From: an uncultured Bacteroidales bacterium
GTDB lineage: Bacteria; Bacteroidota; Bacteroidia; Bacteroidales; F082
Assembly: GCA_937902805.1 (NCBI GenBank)
Contig: CALEMB010000081.1
Location: 1-7,991 of the forward strand
Length of the DNA stretch: 7,991 nucleotides
Reading direction: 5' to 3'
A program made the translations under genes and the position numbers. A model generated the notes under the pieces. The model was not told where the DNA came from, did no database searches, and saw only the letters and a program-made list of their open reading frames with translations. Position 1 is the first letter of the stretch; every line of letters starts with the position of its first letter. Of this stretch, positions 1-5,230 are shown in pieces.

Positions 1-98
1 CTTTCTCCATTATATCTAAATATTGGGAAATAACCAGAATTTACTGCAAGTCTTTCTTCTTCAATAGATTTACTCATTCCTTTTTTAATTCCATGATT
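1..98 (-). pseudogene. nifJ: NifJ (pyruvate:ferredoxin oxidoreductase) fragment, probably foreign to this contig
   Basis: Read on the minus strand from base 98 downwards, one open frame gives NHGIKKGMSKSIEEE, then RLAVNSGYFPIFRYNGE, and runs off the window. This matches by eye the C-terminal NifJ segment usually seen as 'PCINHGI..GM....E...AV..GYWPLYRYNP', which belongs to the thiamine-diphosphate-binding part of the enzyme. NifJ oxidises pyruvate to acetyl-CoA and passes electrons to ferredoxin. The fragment has only about 33 codons and neither end. GC is about 28% in 1-92 against about 59% in 101-200, and AT-rich codons (aaa, gaa, aga, ata) dominate. The matching PCI part upstream is replaced by pyrK sequence on the opposite strand. 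I infer a chimeric join rather than a real pseudogene. The family call rests on recalled motifs, not on a search. Confidence 0.65.
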
Positions 99-209
99 AT
101 GGCTTGTGGTCTGGGTGCCTGCCTATGCTGCGTGGAGGACACCGTCGACGGCCATGTGTGCGTCTGCAAGGAAGGACCGGTATTTAATACAAGGAGGTTG
201 AAATGGTGA
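99..209 (+). CDS. pyrK: PyrK, dihydroorotate dehydrogenase electron-transfer subunit, 3' end only
   Basis: Only the last 36 codons are present, starting MACGLGACLCC and ending VFNTRRLKW with TGA at 207-209. This is the [2Fe-2S] domain at the C-terminus of PyrK. The four expected cluster ligands are visible as C-x4-C-x2-C (codons at 105, 120 and 129) and the Cys of CKEGPVF (codon at 165). PyrK carries FAD and the iron-sulfur cluster and passes electrons from PyrD to NAD+ in the class 1B enzyme. The frame stays open to base 3, but upstream of about base 99 it no longer reads as PyrK: the expected '..SLEN.MACG' context is absent and an antisense NifJ-like frame takes over. The gene is therefore cut at the join, not naturally short. 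The ATG at 99 is an internal Met, not the gene start. The last 7 bases overlap pyrD. Confidence 0.88.
   Translation: MACGLGACLCCVEDTVDGHVCVCKEGPVFNTRRLKW
191..197 (+). promoter_or_regulatory. Strong Shine-Dalgarno sequence for pyrD inside the pyrK coding region
   Basis: AAGGAGG at 191-197 lies 5 bases before the pyrD ATG at 203, and the match continues as AAGGAGGT. It sits within the final PyrK codons (Thr-Arg-Arg-Leu, using agg agg). It selects the ATG at 203 over the in-frame ATG at 211. Together with the 7-base pyrK/pyrD overlap it suggests translational coupling of two subunits of one complex. Confidence 0.8.
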
Positions 210-1117
210 ACATGACGATAGACTTGGGTCGCGGCTTGGTGCTGCGCAACCCCGTGATGACGGCTTCGGGTACCTTTGGTTACGGCGAGGAGTATACCGA
301 TTTCGTGGATTTGGCCCAATTGGGCGGCATCATTGTGAAGGGTACGACTTTACATCCGCGCGAAGGCAATCCCTATCCGCGTATGGCGGAAACGGCTTCG
401 GGAATGCTGAACTGCGTCGGACTGCAAAACAAGGGCGTACAATACTTTATTGACACCATTTATCCCCGCATCAAAGACTTCGACACCAACGTGCTGCTTA
501 ATCTTTCCGGCTCTTGCTTAGATGATTATGTAAAGGGTGCCGAGATGGTGGATGCGTTGGACAAGATCCCCGCCATCGAACTGAATGTCTCTTGCCCTAA
601 TGTGAAGCAAGGTGGAATGGCTTTTGGCGTGACTTGTACTGGTATCTCACAAGTGGTCTCCGAGGTGCGCAAAGTGTATCATAAGCATCTGATGGTCAAG
701 CTGTCGCCCAATGTGACTAACATCGCTGAGATCGCCCAGGCGGCAGAGGCAGCAGGTGCCGATTCGGTTTCCTTGATCAATACTTTGATGGGAATGGCTA
801 TCGATGCTGAAAAACGTAAGCCGAAGTTGTCAGTGATTACTGGTGGATTATCGGGCGCTTGCGTGAAGCCTGTGGCTTTGCGTATGGTGTGGCAAGTGGC
901 CAAGGCGGTAAAGATTCCGGTAGTCGGCTTGGGTGGTATCTCCAATGCCACTGATGCCGTGGAATTTATGCTTGCTGGTGCCTCAGCCATCGAGATTGGC
1001 ACGGCCAATTTCATTGATCCGGCTGTTTCCGCGAAAGTCGCGGAAGGAATGAAGGTGTATTGTGAACGGCATGGTTTTGAGAAGGTTGTGGACTTGATTG
1101 GGGCGTTGGAGTGCTAA
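203..1117 (+). CDS. pyrD: Dihydroorotate dehydrogenase class 1B, catalytic subunit
   Basis: This 304-residue protein is full length for the family. PyrD oxidises dihydroorotate to orotate with FMN in de novo pyrimidine synthesis. The class 1B enzyme is a cytoplasmic PyrD/PyrK complex that uses NAD+. Visible motifs are NPVMTASGTFGYG (residues 17-29), VKGTT with the FMN-contacting Lys46, GMLNCVGLQN (67-76), and NVSCPNV (128-134) with catalytic-base Cys131. A Cys base marks class 1; class 2 uses Ser. The FMN phosphate-binding glycine loops are GGLSG (214-218) and GLGGI (242-246), and AIEIGTANF (262-270) is near the end. The adjacent pyrK confirms class 1B. The start at 203 is set by AAGGAGG at 191-197. 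The TAA stop overlaps the stop of convergent murB. The coding region contains a perfect 8-bp inverted repeat at 1027-1045. Confidence 0.97.
   Translation: MVNMTIDLGRGLVLRNPVMTASGTFGYGEEYTDFVDLAQLGGIIVKGTTLHPREGNPYPRMAETASGMLNCVGLQNKGVQYFIDTIYPRIKDFDTNVLLNLSGSCLDDYVKGAEMVDALDKIPAIELNVSCPNVKQGGMAFGVTCTGISQVVSEVRKVYHKHLMVKLSPNVTNIAEIAQAAEAAGADSVSLINTLMGMAIDAEKRKPKLSVITGGLSGACVKPVALRMVWQVAKAVKIPVVGLGGISNATDAVEFMLAGASAIEIGTANFIDPAVSAKVAEGMKVYCERHGFEKVVDLIGALEC
1027..1045. repeat. Perfect 8-bp inverted repeat inside pyrD
   Basis: TTCCGCGA (1027-1034), a 3-base loop AAG, and TCGCGGAA (1038-1045) form a perfect GC-rich stem. It encodes part of the VSAKVAEG stretch of PyrD and lies about 70 bases before the stop codon. 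No T-run follows, so it is not a standard terminator. It may be chance or a structured mRNA element. Confidence 0.6.
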
Positions 1118-2127
1118 ACAAAATTCACCTCTGGACTAATCTGAATCCCAAACTTTTCTTCCACGGATTGCTGAATCCGTTGGGCAAGTCCCACAATATC
1201 GTGGCCTGAGCCACCACCGTAATGCACAAGAACAAGCGCTTGTTTCTCGTACACGCCCACATGCTCGTCGCGCCAGCCTTTCCAACCAGCCTTCTCGATG
1301 AGCCACCCTGCTGGCACTTTCACCATCCCGTCTGCATCTGGATAATGCGGAATGTCGGGATAATGCTGCTGTAAGGTTGCAAACTGTTCAGCGCTGATAA
1401 CGGGATTCTTGAAGAAACTGCCCGCATTACCAATTTGTTTCACGTCGGGCAACTTGGCATCTCGGATGGCGCAGATGGCATTGTGGATTTGTCGCAAAGT
1501 GGGCGTTTCAATGTCATGCTCCGATAGATAGGATTTAATGTTGCCGTATTCCAGTTTCAATTCTGCTTGTTTGTGAAGCAGGAAGTCCACGGAGGTGATG
1601 ACATATCGCCCTTTCAATTCGTTCTTGAAAACACTGTTGCGATAGCCAAAAGCACATTCTTCTTTTGTGAAAACTCGTTTGTTGCCTGTGGATAATTCGA
1701 TGGCCTCGCATTGCAAGAAACAGTCTTTCAGCTCCATGCCATAGGCACCGATGTTTTGCACAGGTGCCGCCCCAACCTTTCCAGGGATATGAGCGAGGTT
1801 TTCCACACCATATAAACCCATGGCGACCATTTTTTTGACGAACTCGGGCCAGTCCTCACCGGCTTGCGCCCTTACTACCACATCATTGCCGTTTTCTTTT
1901 AAGACTTCGATGCCTTTCGTGTTGATAAGCACGACGATGCCGTCGAAACAATCCTCTTGGAACAGCACGTTGTTGCCTCCACTGAGTATCAGGTGTTTCT
2001 CGTTCTTGAACGCATCGGAGCTGATCAATGTCTCAAGTTCTTGAAAGTCATTGATTTCAACGAAATGCTTCGCCACGGTGTGGAAACCGAAGCTGTTGTA
2101 GGACTGGAGGTCGACATTGGTTTTCAT
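1114..2127 (-). CDS. murB: UDP-N-acetylenolpyruvoylglucosamine reductase, type I
   Basis: MurB reduces UDP-GlcNAc-enolpyruvate to UDP-MurNAc with NADPH and FAD, the second committed cytoplasmic step of peptidoglycan synthesis. From the chosen start the protein has 337 residues, close to E. coli MurB (342). FAD-binding motifs are LSGGNNVLF (48-56) and IPGKVGAAPVQNIGAYG (114-130). YRNSVFK (162-168) provides the substrate-contacting Arg163. NAGSFFKNP (234-242) carries the proton-donor Ser237, and SPEVNFV at the end carries the conserved Glu333. The length and the FLLHKQAELKLEYGNIK segment fit the E. coli-like type I enzyme. I chose the Met at 2127 because family similarity begins there. An in-frame ATG at 2145 would add six residues but lies upstream of the likely -7 promoter element, so it would not be in that transcript. 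The gene is divergent from the glycosyltransferase pair and overlaps pyrD by 4 bases at the stop codons. Confidence 0.96.
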   Translation of the reverse strand: MKTNVDLQSYNSFGFHTVAKHFVEINDFQELETLISSDAFKNEKHLILSGGNNVLFQEDCFDGIVVLINTKGIEVLKENGNDVVVRAQAGEDWPEFVKKMVAMGLYGVENLAHIPGKVGAAPVQNIGAYGMELKDCFLQCEAIELSTGNKRVFTKEECAFGYRNSVFKNELKGRYVITSVDFLLHKQAELKLEYGNIKSYLSEHDIETPTLRQIHNAICAIRDAKLPDVKQIGNAGSFFKNPVISAEQFATLQQHYPDIPHYPDADGMVKVPAGWLIEKAGWKGWRDEHVGVYEKQALVLVHYGGGSGHDIVGLAQRIQQSVEEKFGIQISPEVNFV

Positions 2128-2132
2128 GGGGG

Positions 2133-2140
2133 CAAAAATA
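2133..2140 (-). promoter_or_regulatory. Bacteroidota -7 promoter element for murB
   Basis: The minus strand reads TATTTTTG, matching the Bacteroidota consensus TAnnTTTG. Its last base is only 5 bases upstream of the murB ATG at 2127, so transcription would begin at or next to the start codon. I found no TTTG or TTG element at the expected 19-21 base spacing upstream, which lowers confidence. Confidence 0.5.
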
Positions 2141-2182
2141 CACAATAGAAGTCAATTATCGTCGTTTCATCATAAAACTTCG

Positions 2183-2190
2183 TATCTTTG
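2183..2190 (+). promoter_or_regulatory. Bacteroidota -7 promoter element for the glycosyltransferase pair
   Basis: TATCTTTG matches TAnnTTTG exactly and ends 5 bases before the ATG at 2196, the same spacing as at the divergent murB promoter. A leaderless or nearly leaderless mRNA is predicted. No convincing -33 TTTG is seen at the usual spacing. No Shine-Dalgarno sequence fits in the remaining 5 bases (tccgc). Confidence 0.55.
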
Positions 2191-2195
2191 TCCGC

Positions 2196-3311
2196 ATGAA
2201 ACGCGCCATCGTATCGGTAATCAACGACTTGGTCACAGACCAACGGGTCAACAAGTCGTGCCTGGCCTTGCAAAAGGCTGGCTATGAGGTGCTTTTGGTA
2301 GGGCGCAAACAACGTAAAAGCCCTCCGATGGATGAGCGGCCTTACAATACGAAACGGATGAAATTGCTTTTCGAGAAAGGTCCGCTTTTCTATGCCGAAT
2401 ACAACATCCGCTTGTTTTTCTTCCTGCTGTTTCATCGTGCCGACTTTTTGTTGTCCAACGACTTGGATACCATCCTGCCCAATTATTTCATTTCAAAGTT
2501 GAAAGGTTGCAAGATGGTCTTCGACAGCCACGAGTATTTCACAGAGACTCCGGAATTGGTCCATCGACCCAGGGTGCAAAAGGTGTGGAAACGCATCGAA
2601 GGCTTCGTGGTGCCCAAGTTGGACGAGATGATTACGGTATGCGATTCGATTGCCGACCTGTTCCGTGAGAAATATGGTGTCAAGTGCCATGTCATCAGAA
2701 ATATACCGCCACGTAAGGCCTTACCGCCTAAAGGCGACAAAACCGTTTTAGGCTTGCCAACTGATAAGCACTTGCTAATATTGCAAGGTTCGGGCATCAA
2801 CATCCAGCGTGGAGCAGAGGAGTTGGTGCAGGCTATGCAATATCTCGACGATTGCTTCCTCATGATTATCGGTGGTGGTGATGTGTTGCCAGTCCTGAAG
2901 GAAATGGTTGGACAACTGCAAATTACGGATAGAGTACGGTTCTTCCCACGAATGACCTATCAGCAAATGATGACTTACACGCAACTCGCTGAGTTGGGCT
3001 TCTGCCTCGACAAGGACACCAACCTCAACTACCGCTTCAGTCTGCCTAATAAACTCTTCGACTTCATCCAAGCAGGTGTGCCAATCGTCGCTTCACGTCT
3101 CACCGAGATAGAAAAGATTATCCGTCAATACAACCTCGGTCTGTTCATCGAAAACCATCAGCCAGAAACCATTGCTGCCACCATTCGCGAAGGTTTATCC
3201 GACACGGCAAGAAGGGAACAATGGAAGCAAAACCTGTCTGTTGCGGCGCAAGAGTTGTGTTGGGAGAATGAGGAACTGAAACTGCTTGAAATCTACCGCC
3301 ATTATGACTGA
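2196..3311 (+). CDS. GT-B fold glycosyltransferase, family 4-like
   Basis: This 371-residue protein reads as a two-domain GT-B glycosyltransferase, transferring a sugar from an activated donor to a glycan or lipid acceptor on the cytoplasmic side of the membrane. The N-terminal domain starts IVSVINDLVTDQRVNKSC (5-22), a typical first strand and helix, and contains FDSHEYF (109-115). The C-terminal donor-binding domain starts near LLILQGSG (193-200), has LMIIGGGD (222-229), and carries LPNKLFDFIQAGVPIVAS (283-300), the E/N-x-K-x-x-E-x-x-x-x-G-x-P-like donor site of GT4-type enzymes. The two domains are joined by a Pro/Lys-rich linker near 171-182. There is no signal peptide; a hydrophobic patch at 73-80 (LFFFLLFH) may contact the membrane. 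The first Met is the right start because the beta-strand follows at once. The gene overlaps the next glycosyltransferase gene by 8 bases. Donor and acceptor are unknown. Confidence 0.88.
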   Translation: MKRAIVSVINDLVTDQRVNKSCLALQKAGYEVLLVGRKQRKSPPMDERPYNTKRMKLLFEKGPLFYAEYNIRLFFFLLFHRADFLLSNDLDTILPNYFISKLKGCKMVFDSHEYFTETPELVHRPRVQKVWKRIEGFVVPKLDEMITVCDSIADLFREKYGVKCHVIRNIPPRKALPPKGDKTVLGLPTDKHLLILQGSGINIQRGAEELVQAMQYLDDCFLMIIGGGDVLPVLKEMVGQLQITDRVRFFPRMTYQQMMTYTQLAELGFCLDKDTNLNYRFSLPNKLFDFIQAGVPIVASRLTEIEKIIRQYNLGLFIENHQPETIAATIREGLSDTARREQWKQNLSVAAQELCWENEELKLLEIYRHYD

Positions 3312-4422
3312 CAATCACCTGCATATCATCGCTTTCGACGTGCCTTATCCCGCCAATTACGGTGGCGTTATCGACGTGTTCTATCGGGTGAAAGCCTTGT
3401 CGGAGGCGGGTGTCAAGGTGCATCTGCATTGTTTTGAGTACGGTCGTGGTGAGCAGGAGATTTTGAAGCGATGCCATGAGGTAAAGTATTACAAGCGTGA
3501 TACTTCTTTCGTCAAGCAGTTGAGCCTCACACCGTTTATTGTCAACTCAAGGCGGTCCGAGGAATTGGTGAATGACCTTATGCAAGACGATTATCCCATC
3601 CTTTGTGAAGGCCTACACACGACTGCGATTCTTTCCGACAAGCGCTTGAGAAACAGGAAAATCTATGTCCGGGCCCACAATGTGGAACATGACTATTACA
3701 ATGGTTTGGGCGACTCCGAGAGTTGTGGCTGGAAAAGGCTATTCTATCATGCAGAAGCGTGGAAATTGAGGCGCTACGAGCCTGTCCTGAAAAATGCGGC
3801 GGGCATCTTTGCCATCTCGCAGCAGGATGCGGATTATTTCTCCAAGAAATACGGCAAGGTGACGCTTGTCCCAGGCTTCAACTCCGCTGATTCAGTGTGC
3901 TCGGAAACGGGTAGGGGAGAATACGTCTTGTATCACGGCAACCTCTCCGTAAGAGAGAACGAAGATGCAGCCAAGTGGTTGATTGAGAATGTGTTTGCCG
4001 AACTTAATCTGCTTTGCATTGTGTCAGGTTTGAATCCTTCCGAAAAGTTGATGAAACTCGCTGAAAAGCATCCCAATGTGACCTTGGTGGCCAACCCCGA
4101 TGATGCCGAGATGATAGACCTTTTGCGACAGGCGCAAGTCAATATTTTAGTGACCAACCAACCTACGGGACTGAAATTGAAACTGTTGAATGCGCTCTAC
4201 AATGGCCGTTTCTGCTTGGTCAATTCCGATATGGTAAAAGGGACTTCATTGGAAGGTCTTTGCGTGGTGGCTGATGAACCTGAGCAGATGATAACGGAGA
4301 TCAAACGCCTGATGGAAGAAGACTTCACTGAAGAGGACATTGACGAGCGTGATGCCCAAATGCGGCAACTCTATGACAATGAAGCTAATGCGCGAAAGAT
4401 TATTGAAGCAATCTACTCTTAA
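3304..4422 (+). CDS. GT-B fold glycosyltransferase, second of a pair
   Basis: This 372-residue protein opens with IIAFDVPYPANYGGVIDVF (8-26), the glycine-rich N-terminal acceptor-domain loop of GT-B enzymes, followed by a helix and AGVKVHLHCF (35-44). RAHNVEHDYY (123-132) and a C-terminal Rossmann half beginning YVLYHGNLS (207-215) are typical of the 'glycosyltransferase/mannosyltransferase' proteins of Bacteroidota. TGLKLKLLNALYNGRFCLVN (288-307) occupies the donor-site position, but the family's second Glu is not obvious. The ATG at 3304 overlaps the upstream gene's TGA (3309-3311), implying coupled translation. A TTG at 3286 would add six residues and is less likely. The TAA stop at 4420-4422 lies inside the first unit of heptamer array A. 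The pair probably adds successive sugars to a surface glycan, but no polymerase, flippase or sugar-nucleotide gene is nearby to identify it. Confidence 0.83.
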   Translation: MTDNHLHIIAFDVPYPANYGGVIDVFYRVKALSEAGVKVHLHCFEYGRGEQEILKRCHEVKYYKRDTSFVKQLSLTPFIVNSRRSEELVNDLMQDDYPILCEGLHTTAILSDKRLRNRKIYVRAHNVEHDYYNGLGDSESCGWKRLFYHAEAWKLRRYEPVLKNAAGIFAISQQDADYFSKKYGKVTLVPGFNSADSVCSETGRGEYVLYHGNLSVRENEDAAKWLIENVFAELNLLCIVSGLNPSEKLMKLAEKHPNVTLVANPDDAEMIDLLRQAQVNILVTNQPTGLKLKLLNALYNGRFCLVNSDMVKGTSLEGLCVVADEPEQMITEIKRLMEEDFTEEDIDERDAQMRQLYDNEANARKIIEAIYS

Positions 4423-4486
4423 CTCTTAACTCTAAACTAACTCTAAACTTTCAACTGACTCTCAACTCTCAACTTTAAACTCTCAA
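4416..4486. repeat. Heptanucleotide tandem repeat array A
   Basis: The 71 bases divide without remainder into nine heptamers and two 4-base units. In order: CTCTTAA, CTCTTAA, CTCTAAA, CTAA, CTCTAAA, CTTTCAA, CTGA, CTCTCAA, CTCTCAA, CTTTAAA, CTCTCAA. Every unit starts CT and ends in A. The array fills the whole gap between the convergent glycosyltransferase and ftsE genes. Its first unit contains the glycosyltransferase TAA stop, and it ends one base before the ftsE stop triplet. One strand is nearly free of G, so it cannot fold into a terminator hairpin. There are no spacers, so it is not CRISPR. It resembles in style the short tandemly repeated heptamers known from cyanobacteria. Confidence 0.9.
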
Positions 4487-5164
4487 CTACTCCATATCAG
4501 AACACACCACCGTCCCATTCTTGCAGTTGGCGATGCGGGAAGGGTATTTCTGCATGAGGGTATAGTTATGCGTAGCCATCAGCACGGCAGTGCCGTTCTC
4601 GCTGATGCGGCGCAGGAGTTTCATCACCTCAAGGGTGGTCTCTGGGTCGAGGTTGCCCGTAGGCTCGTCGGCAAGGATGACATCGGGATCGTTGAGCAGG
4701 GCGCGGGCGATGGCGACACCTTGCTGCTCGCCGCCCGACATTTGGTGCGGCATGCTCTTACGCTTGTCAGCCAGCCCCACCTTCGACAGCACCTCGTCGA
4801 TGCGGCGCGAAATCTCCGCTTTTTCCGTCCATCCTGTGGCACCCAACACAAAAGCCAGGTTTTTCTCCACACTGCGGTCAAACAACAGTTGGAAATCTTG
4901 GAAAACGATGCCGATTTTGCGGCGAAGGTAAGGGATGTCTTTTCTTTTCAGCTTGGTGAGGTCGTAGCCAGCCACCCTGAAAGTGCCGTCACGGGCGGGC
5001 AGTTCGCCATAAAGGGTCTTCAGCAGCGAGGACTTTCCGCTACCTGTGCGACCGATGAGATAGATGAACTCGCCCTTGTGTAGCGTCAGGTTGACATCCG
5101 ACAATACCAGGTTCTCCCTTTGGAAAATGGATGCGTTTTTGATTTCGATGATGGGTTCAGACAT
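4487..5164 (-). CDS. ftsE: Cell-division ABC transporter ATPase FtsE
   Basis: This 225-residue ATP-binding cassette protein matches FtsE, which pairs with the membrane protein FtsX at the cytoplasmic face of the divisome to control peptidoglycan hydrolysis. In order: Walker A GRTGSGKS (38-45), Q-loop FQD with Gln89, signature MSGGEQQ (142-148), Walker B VILADEP (162-168), D-loop NLD (171-173) and switch His199 in ATHN. The segment FQDFQLLFDRSVEKNL after the Q-loop is FtsE-like (E. coli has FQDHHLLMDRTV), which separates it from LolD- or MacB-type ATPases. Residue 149, normally Arg after SGGEQQ, is Gly here. ftsX is not in the window. The 150-base gap before the upstream TPM gene holds array B. 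I see no good TAnnTTTG promoter there (the nearest is AATTTTTG around 5193-5200), so readthrough from the TPM genes is possible. The ATG at 5164 is the only sensible start and has no Shine-Dalgarno sequence. Confidence 0.9.
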   Translation of the reverse strand: MSEPIIEIKNASIFQRENLVLSDVNLTLHKGEFIYLIGRTGSGKSSLLKTLYGELPARDGTFRVAGYDLTKLKRKDIPYLRRKIGIVFQDFQLLFDRSVEKNLAFVLGATGWTEKAEISRRIDEVLSKVGLADKRKSMPHQMSGGEQQGVAIARALLNDPDVILADEPTGNLDPETTLEVMKLLRRISENGTAVLMATHNYTLMQKYPSRIANCKNGTVVCSDME

Positions 5165-5230
5165 ATTCTGATTAAATTCGATATTTAAAATTCAAAAATT
5201 CTCGGTCGCCACATTGTGATAGCCCTACAA

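Noticed and set aside
74..319. Minus-strand open frame of 81 codons across the pyrK/pyrD junction
   Set aside because: It crosses the chimeric join, lies antisense to clear PyrK and PyrD coding, and resembles nothing; the NifJ-like frame in 1-98 is a different one.
2719..2755. Inverted repeats around GCCTAAA...TTTAGGC in the first glycosyltransferase gene
   Set aside because: Stems are short (5-7 bp) with overlapping alternatives, lie in the Pro/Lys interdomain linker, and fit chance from repeated codons.
3286..3303. TTG start for the second glycosyltransferase
   Set aside because: The ATG at 3304 is closer to the first beta-strand and forms a typical short overlap with the upstream stop codon.
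5165..5230. Clear promoter for ftsE
   Set aside because: The best candidate is AATTTTTG, one mismatch from the -7 consensus, with no -33 at the right spacing; not enough to annotate.
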